From an uncultured Bacilli bacterium (GTDB taxonomy: Bacteria > Bacillota_I > Bacilli_A > RF39 > UBA660), in contig CANRPL010000005.1 in assembly GCA_947632495.1 (NCBI GenBank), positions 1 through 30,337 of the forward strand: 30,337 nt of DNA, in the 5' to 3' direction. Under the pieces are notes generated by a model. It ran no database searches and was not told the origin of the DNA. It worked only from the letters and a program-made list of their open reading frames with translations. Of this stretch, positions 1-9,178 are shown one piece after another (positions within the stretch are counted from its first letter, which is position 1; every line of letters begins with the position of its first letter). A program made the translations under genes and the position numbers.

Positions 1-2
1 CC

Positions 3-536
3 AATGATGTTCAAAAAATTATTCTATTTTCACACTTTTCTAATCCTCTTTTTATTATGAGTATGATTAAAAGTCATGCCCTTTTAATTATGTTTGCGCA
101 TTATATCAGTAATTTTGTAGTGGGAATTATGGTTAGAAATAAATATGGAACATCAGATAATAATTCAATAATCGAACCAAATAATATAGCTTTTACTGAT
201 AGTCTAACTTCCGCCATTAATTCAGCGATGTCTACCCTTTTATTCATTCTTGGCACAATTGTAACCTTCTTTGTTATTTCTTCGGTTATCGATATTCCCT
301 TTTTAAAACTAATTTTAGAGTTATCACAAGGATTAAATTACTTAAATAGTTTATTATTAAATACTCGTCTTAAGACCATTTTAGCTGGTGCCTTACTTTC
401 TTTTGGTGGAATATGTATTCATTTTCAAGTATATGGCATTTTAAGTAAGATAAAAATTAAATATCTTCCCTATTTGAAAGCTCGTGTTATTCAAGCAATA
501 ATTACTAGTTTAATTCTTTTTCTTTTATGTCCTTAA
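3..536 (+). CDS. ylbJ: YlbJ-like sporulation integral membrane protein, C-terminal part (5' end outside window)
   Basis: The reading frame is open from base 3 with no start codon in the window; the Met at 57 is internal. The visible 177 residues are strongly hydrophobic. They contain a serine/asparagine-rich hairpin (SHFSNPLFIM) followed by several membrane segments and end with a KIKYLPYLKAR loop and one more helix. This is how the C-terminal half of YlbJ-type proteins (nucleoside-recognition/Gate-domain membrane proteins required for sporulation in Bacillus) looks. The gene ends 49 bases before the yqfQ-like gene on the same strand, also a sporulation-linked family. Other Gate-domain transporters are possible, but the pattern fits YlbJ best. 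The N-terminus cannot be assessed. Confidence 0.7.
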   Translation, partial: NDVQKIILFSHFSNPLFIMSMIKSHALLIMFAHYISNFVVGIMVRNKYGTSDNNSIIEPNNIAFTDSLTSAINSAMSTLLFILGTIVTFFVISSVIDIPFLKLILELSQGLNYLNSLLLNTRLKTILAGALLSFGGICIHFQVYGILSKIKIKYLPYLKARVIQAIITSLILFLLCP

Positions 537-585
537 ATAAACATTTTGTCTAAAAAGCATATAATATGATAGTTAAGGAGGCTAT

Positions 586-876
586 ATGAATTTTTATAAT
601 CCCTTTATGTATTCTATGCCCGTTGAAACAGCAGCGCCAAGCTTATTAAGTCGAATAAGTTTTGGATCTATTTTAAATGGAGCATCACGAACTCTAAATT
701 TTGTCAATCAAGCAATTCCCGTAGTTAAACAGATGTCGCCCCTTATGAAAAACTTGAAAACAATGTTTAACGTCATGAATGAATTTAAAAAAGCCGATAT
801 TGAAAACAGTGCACCTATGAGTGATGTAACTAGCGAAATGGTTAATGCCGGTGAAGGGCCAACTTTTTTCATATAA
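586..876 (+). CDS. yqfQ: YqfQ/VrrA-like small protein
   Basis: A 96-residue protein with an excellent AAGGAGG ribosome site at 575-581, five bases before the ATG. The N-terminus is Pro/Tyr-rich (FYNPFMYSMP). The middle, about residues 20-70, is amphipathic and alternates hydrophobic stretches with Lys (NFVNQAIPVVKQMSPLMKNLKTMFNVM), which is the recognisable core of the YqfQ family. In Bacillus, yqfQ lies beside yqfN (trmK) and the sigA operon; here the gene also faces trmK, so synteny supports the call. The family is associated with spores, but its biochemical role is unknown. Upstream, CATATAATA at 558-566 resembles the -10 of mother-cell sporulation sigma factors. The C-terminus is acidic and less conserved. 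Confidence 0.65.
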   Translation: MNFYNPFMYSMPVETAAPSLLSRISFGSILNGASRTLNFVNQAIPVVKQMSPLMKNLKTMFNVMNEFKKADIENSAPMSDVTSEMVNAGEGPTFFI

Positions 877-880
877 AAAA

Positions 881-908
881 GAATCAATTGTCATAATTGG
901 TTCTTTTT
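881..908. terminator. Bidirectional terminator between yqfQ-like gene and trmK
   Basis: A 9-bp stem (881-889 with 895-903, one G-U pair) has a 5-base loop, A-rich sequence on the left and five T on the right. It lies between convergent genes and contains the trmK stop codon (884-886). Confidence 0.8.
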
Positions 909-1537
909 AATTCTCTTTTTAAATAATTAATATATCTATTTAATTTTAAATGTGAAATTAAATGGTGGCCTGGTAAATTTTCTTTGATTTTTTCCAATTT
1001 AGAAAGTTCAAATTGTAAATATTCACGATTATGAAAAACAATAGGTCCAAAAAGAATATCGTATTTGGTATATTTTTGTTTACCTTTTTTAAAATGAATC
1101 ACTATATATTTTTTAGCTCGATCTTCGATAAAAAGTTCATTATCAATCCTATAGCCAAGATCAAACATAAACTTTCTTAATTCACTTAAATGATTTTGGG
1201 AAGCAATGATTAAATTATCACTTAATTTTTTGTTTTTCAAAATATGAATAATAGTTTTAGTTCCCATACCAGCAATGATGATATAATCATCTGGTTTGAT
1301 AACAATATCATCTAATCCATCTGTCAATTTTGTTTCCACATTTTTAGCTTTGTACCTAATAATATTTTTATTAGCTCCTTCTAAAGCTTTGGCATTGATA
1401 TCAGTCGCTAGAGAACGACAATTCTTAACCAATGATAAATAGATTGCTAAAAGGCCATGATCACAACCGACATCAATTATGGAACTATCATTAGGTATCA
1501 TATCAGCAATAGTTTTTAGGCGGGCTGATAATTTCAT
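884..1537 (-). CDS. trmK: tRNA (adenine(22)-N1)-methyltransferase TrmK
   Basis: A 217-residue SAM-dependent methyltransferase expected to methylate N1 of A22 in tRNA. The SAM-binding motif is at residues 22-28 (DVGCDHG) and is followed by the acidic strand ATDIN. The family signature IIAGMGTKTIIHIL includes the GMG turn. Length and the Lys-rich C-terminal helical part match the TrmK (YqfN) family. Its ATG overlaps the rpoD stop by one base (TAATG), with an AGGTGA ribosome site inside the rpoD end, so it is the translationally coupled last gene of the dnaG-rpoD-trmK operon, as in Bacillus. Confidence 0.93.
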   Translation of the reverse strand: MKLSARLKTIADMIPNDSSIIDVGCDHGLLAIYLSLVKNCRSLATDINAKALEGANKNIIRYKAKNVETKLTDGLDDIVIKPDDYIIIAGMGTKTIIHILKNKKLSDNLIIASQNHLSELRKFMFDLGYRIDNELFIEDRAKKYIVIHFKKGKQKYTKYDILFGPIVFHNREYLQFELSKLEKIKENLPGHHLISHLKLNRYINYLKRELKRTNYDN

Positions 1538-2616
1538 TACTCACCTATATAATCACGTAATTTACGACTACGAGATGGATGACGTAATTTGCGTAAAGCT
1601 TTAGCTTCAATTTGACGAATACGTTCACGCGTTACACCAAACATTTGACCAACTTCTTCAAGGGTACGTGGTTTACCATCCTCTAAACCAAAACGTAAAC
1701 GAACTACTTTTTCTTCACGTTCTGTAAGAGTCTCTAATACCTGACTAATTTCATCTTTTAACATTTCATTAGTAGCGTATTCTTCTGGACTTAAACTACG
1801 TTCATCTTTAATAAAGTCGCCTAAATGAGAATCATCTTCTTCACCGATAGGTGTCTCAAGGCTTACAGGATCTTGACTAATTTTATATATTTCACGAATT
1901 TTATCAACACTTGTATTCATTTTTTTAGCCAATTCTTCTTCTGATGGCTCACGGTTAAGTTCTAGAGTTAATTGTCTTTGAACACGAGCTAATTTATTAA
2001 TTGTTTCAACCATATGAACAGGAACACGAATTGTTCTTGCTTGATCAGCTATAGCACGAGTGATGGCCTGACGAATCCACCATGTAGCGTATGTTGAAAA
2101 TTTATAACCTTTAGATACGTCGAATTTGTCGACTGCTTTCATAAGTCCGATATTACCCTCTTGAATAAGATCAAGGAATAGCATACCACGACCGACATAT
2201 CTTTTCGCGATACTTACAACTAGACGTAAGTTAGCTTCTGCTAATGTATTTTTAGCTTCTGCATCACCGGCCATAATGCGATCGGCTAAAGCAGACTCTT
2301 CTTCTAAAGTTAATAACTTGATTTGACCAATTTCTTTTAAATACATGCGGACAGGATCATTGATGGTTAAATCTTTAGTTAATGTTGAATCATCTAGTAA
2401 TAATTTATCACTATCACCTTCAGTATCATCATCTTCTGATACAATAGCAATATTGTTTTGACTAAAAGTATTATATAAGTCATCTAACGAATCCGAATCT
2501 AAATCTAATCCTTTTAATGATTTAGCTAATTCTTCATAGGTAATAAAGCCTTTTTCTTTACCTTGCTTTACTAGTTCTTCCTTTCTTTGTTCATACGTTT
2601 TTATTTCATCAATCAT
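1537..2616 (-). CDS. rpoD: RNA polymerase primary sigma factor RpoD (SigA)
   Basis: Housekeeping sigma-70 factor. The start chosen is the ATG at 2616, giving 359 residues (MIDEIKTYEQ), because TTAGGAG lies eight bases upstream; the frame stays open nine codons further. Residues 1-80 are a short acidic region 1.1. Region 1.2 is about 86-118 (DPVRMYLKEIGQI). Region 2 is 126-196 with the -10 recognition helix ATWWIRQAITRAI. Region 3 is about 205-275. Region 4 is about 290-355 with the helix-turn-helix LEEVGQMFGVTRERIRQIE. The tandem Trp are TGG codons, which argues against a mycoplasma code. The start overlaps dnaG by eight bases (ATGATTGA), the usual macromolecular-synthesis operon arrangement. 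Confidence 0.98.
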   Translation of the reverse strand: MIDEIKTYEQRKEELVKQGKEKGFITYEELAKSLKGLDLDSDSLDDLYNTFSQNNIAIVSEDDDTEGDSDKLLLDDSTLTKDLTINDPVRMYLKEIGQIKLLTLEEESALADRIMAGDAEAKNTLAEANLRLVVSIAKRYVGRGMLFLDLIQEGNIGLMKAVDKFDVSKGYKFSTYATWWIRQAITRAIADQARTIRVPVHMVETINKLARVQRQLTLELNREPSEEELAKKMNTSVDKIREIYKISQDPVSLETPIGEEDDSHLGDFIKDERSLSPEEYATNEMLKDEISQVLETLTEREEKVVRLRFGLEDGKPRTLEEVGQMFGVTRERIRQIEAKALRKLRHPSRSRKLRDYIGE

Positions 2617-4345
2617 TTTTTTCACTCCTAATCTTATCAGCAATTATTTTATTTCCTAATTCTAATTTTTGTTCATATGTATTCGTCATTTTTAAACGTT
2701 CTTGGTATTTATTTATTTCCTCTTGTTTTTGATATTCACGAATATTGTTTAAATAGTCAGTTAAAGCCTCTTTATTAAAACTACTTGAATCCATATTCAT
2801 TATTAGTCCAATTGTTTTAACGACTTCTTCATCATCATGAATTTCTGTCAATAGATCAGCTGTATCAATATAACCATATTTGTTATAGAAAGCTTCAATC
2901 TCAAACGCTAATAGGCGATATTCTTTATCCGGTATATAAATAGCGCTTTTACTATATTCTTTAATAGCTTCTTCATCATGAAGCATAAAGTATAATAATC
3001 CTAAAACAGATTCGTTATAGCGACGATTTTTTCGTGGTATCGTTTTAGGTTTTATCATAATAGGTATTTCACTAGTTTTAATACTTTTTAGAATGACCTC
3101 TTTATCTACACCCGTCTCTTTAACTAAACGACTAATAGTAACTTCTTTTAAAATATCATCGTCAATGGCGTTTATTTCCTTAATCATCATATTAATATAT
3201 TTAGCCATGCCATCGTTAGTACTTAAATTCATCTCTTCTTTTAAAAGAGAAGCTTTAAATTCCATCACGTCAATCGCTTTTTTTAATTCACTAAGAAAAG
3301 CGTCACGGCCATTTTTAAGGATGAATTCATCTGGATCATTGCCACCAGGAAGGCGAACAATTTTAGGATTGATACCAACTTTTTCTAGTTCGCCAATCGC
3401 TAATTTAGTAGCTTTTAAACCGGCAGCATCACCATCAAAGCACAGAATAACATTAGTTGAAAGGCGTCTAATGAGATTGCTTTGCGAAGAGCCAAAGGCC
3501 GTTCCTAAAGTTGCGACAACATTAGTAACACCGATAGTATAAGCTCTAATAACATCCATTGGGCCTTCCATAATAATAACTTCTTTTTTGTTACGAGCTT
3601 CTTCCTTCGCACGATGATAGTTATATAAATAATCACGTTTTTTAAAGATATCCGTCTCTTTAGAATTGACATATTTATTGGTCATATCACCTTGATAGGC
3701 TCGTCCATTATAACCGATGACACGTCCACTAGGATCATGTAGTGGGAACATAATGCGTTCACGGTAAATATCATATAAGCCATCGTCGTTAGCATTAGCT
3801 AGTCCACTTTTTAGAATGTCTTTATCCGAGTATTTCTTTTGCTGAAGAAGTTTAACTAACATATCATATTCGTTTAAAGATAAACCAATTGCAAATTCTT
3901 TAATCTCTTTATCCGTAAGGTTACGATTATATAAATACTCTTTAGCTTTCTTACCGATACTACTATTAATATTATTTTGATAAAATTTAAGACTAACATC
4001 ATATATATCATATAATGTTTTATATTTAGAAGATACTTGCGTTTCTGTCGGTTTTAAATCCAAAGCAATACCACTCATATCAGCACATTTTTTAACAGCA
4101 TCTAAAAATGATATATGTTCAAAATCTTGTAAAAATTTAAAGACATTACCTGTCGCACCACAAGAAAAGCAAGTATATATTTGTTTTTCTTTGGATACAC
4201 TCATACTAGGAGCGTGATCATCGTGGAAAGGACAAACACCAAAGTAGTTCTTACCACGCATAGTAAGTGGTATATATGACGATATAACTTCAACAATATC
4301 AACTTTATTTCTTATTTCGTTAATCAGAGCATTGTCAACCCGCAT
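2609..4345 (-). CDS. dnaG: DNA primase DnaG
   Basis: Primase that makes the RNA primers for replication. From the ATG at 4345 it is 578 residues (MRVDNALINEI). That start fits the family N-terminus and follows a GGGAAG ribosome-site-like stretch; the open frame continues 19 codons upstream with sequence that does not look native. The zinc-binding CHC2 domain covers about 30-95, with ligands C38, H41, C59 and C62. The catalytic core follows, with Toprim residues E260-G261 and the DGD triad at 304-306. The C-terminal about 150 residues are the less conserved helicase-binding helical region. It is the first gene of the dnaG-rpoD-trmK operon. Confidence 0.97.
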   Translation of the reverse strand: MRVDNALINEIRNKVDIVEVISSYIPLTMRGKNYFGVCPFHDDHAPSMSVSKEKQIYTCFSCGATGNVFKFLQDFEHISFLDAVKKCADMSGIALDLKPTETQVSSKYKTLYDIYDVSLKFYQNNINSSIGKKAKEYLYNRNLTDKEIKEFAIGLSLNEYDMLVKLLQQKKYSDKDILKSGLANANDDGLYDIYRERIMFPLHDPSGRVIGYNGRAYQGDMTNKYVNSKETDIFKKRDYLYNYHRAKEEARNKKEVIIMEGPMDVIRAYTIGVTNVVATLGTAFGSSQSNLIRRLSTNVILCFDGDAAGLKATKLAIGELEKVGINPKIVRLPGGNDPDEFILKNGRDAFLSELKKAIDVMEFKASLLKEEMNLSTNDGMAKYINMMIKEINAIDDDILKEVTISRLVKETGVDKEVILKSIKTSEIPIMIKPKTIPRKNRRYNESVLGLLYFMLHDEEAIKEYSKSAIYIPDKEYRLLAFEIEAFYNKYGYIDTADLLTEIHDDEEVVKTIGLIMNMDSSSFNKEALTDYLNNIREYQKQEEINKYQERLKMTNTYEQKLELGNKIIADKIRSEKND

Positions 4346-4473
4346 TTTACCACTTCCCAAAATTAACATTTCCAATAATAATATACTTGATAAAAAAGTC
4401 ATTTCCTTTTTTTATACATTATTTTTTTACATTTTTTTAAATTTTTTCGTCTTTTTTTTCAAAATTGACAATT

Positions 4474-4482
4474 ATTATAGCA
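4474..4482 (-). promoter_or_regulatory. Extended -10 promoter of dnaG-rpoD-trmK
   Basis: The minus strand reads TGCTATAAT, a TATAAT -10 preceded by the TGn extension. No good -35 lies 17 bp upstream, where the T-run of a terminator sits. It would give a leader of about 120 bases before dnaG. Confidence 0.55.
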
Positions 4483-4491
4483 TATTTCTAC

Positions 4492-4515
4492 AAAAAAAGA
4501 GAACTAAAAGTTCTC
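4492..4515 (-). terminator. Second of two tandem terminators after comEC
   Basis: On the minus strand GAGAACT-TTT-AGTTCTC (4499-4515) is followed directly by seven T (4492-4498): a perfect 7-bp stem. Confidence 0.8.
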
Positions 4516-4525
4516 CAATCTATAT

Positions 4526-4549
4526 AAAAACGCTAATATGCGATTAGCG
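4526..4549 (-). terminator. First of two tandem terminators after comEC
   Basis: On the minus strand CGCTAAT-CGCAT-ATTAGCG (4531-4549) is followed by five T (4526-4530): a perfect 7-bp stem with a 5-base loop. Confidence 0.7.
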
Positions 4550-4640
4550 TACAACATAAGCTACGCTACTATCTATAATATATCCACTTCCTTATATTAT
4601 ATGCGTTAAGTTTTTTTTGGAACATGTTATTTAAGCAATC

Positions 4641-6716
4641 TTATACCGAAGTTAAAACTTTATATTTATTATTTGGAAAAATAGTAATTCTAATCGTACC
4701 ATTTAAGTCAGTTCGATAAATGTTAGATCCTTGTAATGTTTTTAAGACACCTGCTGAAGGATGGCCATAACGATTATCTTCTCCAACTGATACTAAAGAA
4801 TAAAGTGGATTAATTTGGTTAATAAAATTAGCCCCACTACTCGTATCGGAACCATGATGACCAACTTTAAGAAAATTTACTTGGTCAAGATTATATTTTT
4901 TTAAAATATCGTTTTCTTTAGCTATACCAGCATCACCCATAAAAAGAAACCGAAAGCCATGGTATTTAAAATATAAAACGTTAGAGTTATCGTTTTCATT
5001 AGGATATATTTTAGTGTTTAAAAAGAAAAAGTTAATTTTATCTAATGTTTTTGATTGTATATTTTTTGCTTATTCAATAATTTTATTAAGTCTTTTTCTA
5101 AAGTATTGTAATCTCCATTATTAAATAAGACTATTTCAACTTTAAATTTTTGAATTAAAGTAGTCATTCCCCCCATATGATCATAGTCACCATGCGTTAA
5201 AATAACATAGTCTAACTTTTTAATTCCATTAGCTTTTAAATATGGAATGATGATGCTTTCACATAAATCATAGTCATTATTACCATTATAACTGATGACA
5301 TTAGCACAATCGATTAAGATGTTACCTTTATTATATGGTAAAGATATGAGTATCGTATCACCCTGACCAACATTAATGACATCAATTTTTAAATTAGGAT
5401 TAAAAAAGTTGAGATGATAAAAGAAGACTAATAATAGAATAATAATGCTGATAAGATGATACTGATATTTTGATACCTTCTTAAAAACATAAAATAAAAG
5501 AACAAAATAAATAATTATCCATATCATATTTAGATGACCAAAAGGTAGATTTAACGAAAAAAAGCTAGCTGTAGTAGACATTTTTTCCATTAAATTAGTT
5601 AAGGTAAATAGTAGTCTATCTAATGGTTTAAAGATAAAAGTAATAATCGCTAAAGGGAAAATAATAATTGATACTAAAGGAACAAATATAACATTTAAAA
5701 AGGGGGTGATAAAATTAAGGCTAAAGTAATTATTAATTACAAGTGGTAAACTACCCATAAACGATATCAAGGAAGTTATCAGTATTTTACTTAAGTAAGA
5801 TTTGTAATTGTTGATAAGATAGCCAAATTTTATCAAAAAATAAGATACATTAGCTAAAAAGAAAGCCGCTATTATATACATAAAAAGGATTATAAAATAA
5901 TGCTCCAATAAAGATATATAAAAGGATATATTCGGTCTTTATGCCTAAAGAGAATTCTTTATTTAAATAGCACAAAATAAATAAGAAAGTAGCCCGAATA
6001 ATCGATGGTGAAAAATTAGTTAAAAACATGTAGAAGAATAAAAAGAAAGTAACGATTAAAAAGATAAGTCTCTTTTTAGAGATAACTTTTTCTAATAAGT
6101 ATAAAATAATGCCGGTAAGCAATGTAACATGCATACCAGATACCGCAAAAAGATGACTGATACCATTAGTTTGGTAGCTTTCTTTGACCTTTTTAGAGAC
6201 ACCGCTATTATCACCTAAAATAAAAGTTTTTAAGTAGGTACTACTTTTCATCGAAGTGATGCGATTAATTATCTGACGTTTACACTTGTTTAAAAGAGAT
6301 GGCTTATGTGAAAGAATCACGATATTATCAGCATCCATAAGATAGTATACTTTCTTACTTTTAAGGTAATTAGCATAGTTAAAAAGAAAGAAATTAGTCT
6401 GACCTTTAGGTTTAGAAAAAGAGCCGGTTACCTTGATCTTATCACCAATTTCTATTTTTTCTACATCATTGATATCCTTAAAATAATAGTTTATCAAAAC
6501 CTCATCTAACGATATTTTTAAATAATCTTCACCGTAGAAAACATTTTGAACAATTCCTATAGCCTCGTGATCAGCTAAAGTATATTTACTTTGATATAGA
6601 TCATATTTAACCATCAAGTAAGTATAAAATAAAGCAATAACTAACAAGCCATATACTAAATATTTAGACCTTAATACGATCTTTAATTTTAGCAAAAGCT
6701 GATTCACCAATACCAT
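4641..6716 (-). pseudogene. comEC: comEC, DNA-uptake channel gene broken by two frameshifts
   Basis: Three consecutive reading frames together spell one ComEC/Rec2-like protein. Fragment 1 (6716 to about 5853) has N-terminal membrane helices, the DUF4131-like domain and the competence-domain signature HLFAVSGMHVTLLTG; it stops just after GFLFS. Fragment 2 (about 5857-5042) continues with membrane helices and the metallo-beta-lactamase part (DVINVGQGDTILI, LTHGDYDHMGG). Fragment 3 (about 5060-4641) supplies the rest (YHGFRFLFMGDAG, KVGHHGSDTSSG, RYGHPSAGVL). One T too many in the T5 tract at 5856-5860 explains the first shift; one A too few near 5048-5067 (A5 and A6 tracts on the coding strand) explains the second. 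The start at 6716 overlaps comEA by 53 bases and is uncertain. Real decay and sequencing error cannot be told apart here. Confidence 0.85.
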
Positions 6717-7296
6717 TTACTTTCATAATGTCTTCAATCGTAGTAAAAGGTCCATTCTTTTCACGATATTCAATAATACTATCAGCTTTTGCTTCCCCTA
6801 TTCCATCTAACGTCATCAGAGCTTCTTTAGAAGCTGTATTAATATTAACTATTTCATTAGAATTGCTTGATGTATTATTATCATTATTAAGACAAGTTGT
6901 ATTATCAACTTTCGGACAATTACACTCTTGAAGCATATATTTAGTTGATGATTGTTCTAATTTAAACTCTTTTATCTCTTCTTTAGTATAAATCCAAATA
7001 ACCATCTCATCAGTCACTTTAGCACTTAAATTAATATAATTAGTATTAGCATCCTTCTTAAGTCCACCAGCTAACTGAATGACATCAATGACGCGTTTAT
7101 CACTAGTAACTTCATAGACACCTGGCTTGTTGATAGCGCCCTTAATATCAACCTTATAGTTCGTTGGTACTTCTTCTTTTTCGATAGGTTCCACATCTTC
7201 ATCAATAGCTTTAACTTCACTTTTAGGTAAGTTACTTATAATAATAGATATCACAATAAGTAAAAGTGTTAAGACAATAAGTATCTTTTTTTTCAT
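6664..7296 (-). CDS. comEA: ComEA-like competence DNA-binding protein
   Basis: A 210-residue membrane-anchored protein of the DNA-uptake machinery. Residues 4-22 form an N-terminal membrane anchor. An SLBB domain spans about 46-105 (KVDIKGAINKPGVYEV, LAGGLKKDANTNYINLSAKV). A low-complexity Asn/Ser linker follows with three Cys (CNCP, TTC). A double helix-hairpin-helix domain closes the protein (about 151-208; INTASKEALMTLDGIGEAKA and KVNGIGESAFAKI). It binds incoming DNA and hands it to ComEC, whose gene follows and overlaps its 3' end. The ribosome site is GGGTGAT immediately before AAAATG. The ORF is intact although comEC is not. Confidence 0.93.
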   Translation of the reverse strand: MKKKILIVLTLLLIVISIIISNLPKSEVKAIDEDVEPIEKEEVPTNYKVDIKGAINKPGVYEVTSDKRVIDVIQLAGGLKKDANTNYINLSAKVTDEMVIWIYTKEEIKEFKLEQSSTKYMLQECNCPKVDNTTCLNNDNNTSSNSNEIVNINTASKEALMTLDGIGEAKADSIIEYREKNGPFTTIEDIMKVNGIGESAFAKIKDRIKV

Positions 7297-7363
7297 TTTA
7301 TCACCCTACTAAATTATTATTGATTTAAGATCATATTCCTTTTTCTTTTTTAATAAAATGAGA

Positions 7364-7375
7364 TATAATTATAAT
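7364..7375 (+). promoter_or_regulatory. Possible -10 region of glmS
   Basis: Two TATAAT hexamers lie side by side (7364-7369 and 7370-7375), 25-36 bases before the glmS start, with no clear -35. The predicted leader is too short for a glmS ribozyme. Confidence 0.4.
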
Positions 7376-7399
7376 ATAAATAGTAGTAAGGAGATTTTT

Positions 7400-9178
7400 A
7401 TGTGTGGAATCGTCGGCTATGCTGGTAAAGACCAAGCCATCAGTAAAACTATTAATTGTTTAGAAAAATTAGAATATCGTGGTTATGATTCAGCAGGATT
7501 AGCCTATATTCAAAATAATAACGTTGTGCTAAAAAAGAAAAAAGGAAGAATTCATGAGCTAAAGAAAGAGCTTGATTATAATATAATTTGTAATACCGCT
7601 ATTGCACATACAAGATGGGCTACTCATGGATACGCTAATGACATTAATGCTCATCCGCATCAAGTAGGTAAGATTACCTTGGTACATAATGGTATTATTG
7701 AAAACTATGATGAATTAAAAGAGATGTTAAAAGAAAAAAATTACTCTTTTGTGTCTAGTACCGATACAGAGGTGGTAGCGGCTTTAATTGATTATTTATA
7801 CCAGGCAAATAATAATTTATTAGATGTTCTTACTAGTTTAAAAGATTATCTTAAAGGTTCTTATGCATTGGCAATTATTTGTGATGATGACAAAAATAGT
7901 ATTTGGGCCATCAAAAAAGATAGTCCCCTTATTTTAGGAATTGGTACCAATGAATATTTTATCGCATCAGATATTCCTGCCTTTTTAGACTATACTAATA
8001 AATATATTATTTTAGATGATAATGAAATTGTTAAATTAGATGGACATGGTTATTCTATCATTCACGGTGGTAACACTATCACCAAAGAAATAAAGAACTA
8101 CCAGTCTATTAATACGGATAGTGGTAAAGGCAATTACCCCTACTATATGTTAAAAGAAATTAATGAACAACCAATTATCATCGATAAATTATTAAGACAT
8201 TATCTAAGTGATAACTTAAGTTCATTAATCGATTTAAGTATTTATAAGCAAATCGATATTGTAGGATGTGGATCTGCTTACCATGCGGCTTTAATTGCTA
8301 AAAGTCTATTTGAGGAATATAGTGATACCAAAGTAAATTGTTATATCGCTAGTGAATACCGCTATCAAAAGAACTTTTATGATCGAGATAGCATTGTTAT
8401 ATTCATCTCACAATCAGGTGAAACAGCTGACACGTTAGCTTGTGTAAGAAACGTTAAAGAAAGACATATTAAAACTTTAGCGATTGTCAATGTTGAAGAT
8501 TCAAGTATTGCTCGTGAAAGCGATGATGTAATTTATACAGTATGTGGTAGTGAGATTGCTGTAGCGACAACAAAAGCCTATACAGCGCAAGTTACGATTC
8601 TTGCTCTTTTAGCTTTAAAGGTTGCTCTCGTTAAAAAGATGGCTTCTTTAGATGAAATAAAAAAAGATGTAGCGCAAATCAAAGCTGATATGGAATCACT
8701 AATTGATAATATAGACTATGAAATTATTAGTAAAAAACTATATCAACAACATGATATTTTCTACATTGGAAGACTAATTGATTACGCTATTGCTCTAGAA
8801 GGTTCTTTAAAATTAAAAGAAATTTCTTATATTAATAGTGCGACATATCCAGCTGGTGAACTTAAACACGGAACTATTTCTTTAGTAAGCAAAAATAGCC
8901 CTATAATAGCCATTATAACCTACGATAAGACAAAAGATAAAACTTTGAGTAACATTGAAGAAGTAAAAGCTCGTGAAGCTTATACCATCGTTTTAACAAA
9001 TGAGGACATCAAATCTGAACGTATTGATGAACTAATAAAAATACCTAAAGTCAATAAATGGTTACAACCAATTATTACAATCATACCGCTACAATTAATT
9101 GCCTATCACGTCGCCCTTTTAAAAGGTTATGATATTGATAAGCCCCGTAATTTAGCTAAATCTGTTACTGTCGAATAA
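7400..9178 (+). CDS. glmS: Glutamine--fructose-6-phosphate aminotransferase GlmS
   Basis: Makes glucosamine-6-phosphate from fructose-6-phosphate and glutamine, the first step towards UDP-GlcNAc for peptidoglycan. The start at 7400 (592 residues) follows AAGGAG at 7388-7393 and puts the catalytic Cys at position 2 (MCGIVGYAG), which becomes N-terminal after Met removal; an upstream in-frame ATG at 7358 has no support. The N-terminal glutaminase domain (to about 215) has YRGYDSAG, THGYANDINAHPH and HNGIIENYDELK. Two SIS sugar-isomerase domains follow (GCGSAYHAAL, SQSGETADTLA, TTKAYTAQ). The end DKPRNLAKSVTVE is the family C-terminus. It is a single + strand gene, divergent from comEA. Confidence 0.97.
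   Translation: MCGIVGYAGKDQAISKTINCLEKLEYRGYDSAGLAYIQNNNVVLKKKKGRIHELKKELDYNIICNTAIAHTRWATHGYANDINAHPHQVGKITLVHNGIIENYDELKEMLKEKNYSFVSSTDTEVVAALIDYLYQANNNLLDVLTSLKDYLKGSYALAIICDDDKNSIWAIKKDSPLILGIGTNEYFIASDIPAFLDYTNKYIILDDNEIVKLDGHGYSIIHGGNTITKEIKNYQSINTDSGKGNYPYYMLKEINEQPIIIDKLLRHYLSDNLSSLIDLSIYKQIDIVGCGSAYHAALIAKSLFEEYSDTKVNCYIASEYRYQKNFYDRDSIVIFISQSGETADTLACVRNVKERHIKTLAIVNVEDSSIARESDDVIYTVCGSEIAVATTKAYTAQVTILALLALKVALVKKMASLDEIKKDVAQIKADMESLIDNIDYEIISKKLYQQHDIFYIGRLIDYAIALEGSLKLKEISYINSATYPAGELKHGTISLVSKNSPIIAIITYDKTKDKTLSNIEEVKAREAYTIVLTNEDIKSERIDELIKIPKVNKWLQPIITIIPLQLIAYHVALLKGYDIDKPRNLAKSVTVE

Larger units (their letters stand above)
4346..4640. other. Gene-free interval between comEC and dnaG
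   Basis: About 295 bases with no convincing gene. It holds the dnaG promoter, two tandem minus-strand terminators (4492-4515 and 4526-4549) and, nearer comEC, a 9-bp inverted repeat, TATAATATA at 4574-4582 with TATATTATA at 4593-4601. The last part could be an additional hairpin or contain a promoter (CATATAATA on the minus strand) for a short transcript ending at the tandem terminators. Confidence 0.6.

Noticed and set aside
2072..2090. Mycoplasma-type code (TGA = Trp)
   Set aside because: RpoD tandem Trp codons are TGG, and TGA closes dnaG and trmK.
3093..3542. 149-codon plus-strand ORF inside dnaG
   Set aside because: Antisense shadow of a conserved gene; no ribosome site and no family-like sequence.
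4332..4547. 71-codon plus-strand ORF after dnaG
   Set aside because: It runs through the terminators and the dnaG promoter, is low-complexity Phe/Ile/Lys and lacks a ribosome site.
5042..5068. Programmed frameshifting in comEC
   Set aside because: No canonical X-XXY-YYZ heptamer is in the right frame and no obvious stimulatory structure; two opposite shifts in one gene fit mutation or error better.
7297..7399. glmS ribozyme upstream of glmS
   Set aside because: The TATAAT boxes leave a leader of under 35 bases and the core sequence of the ribozyme is not present.
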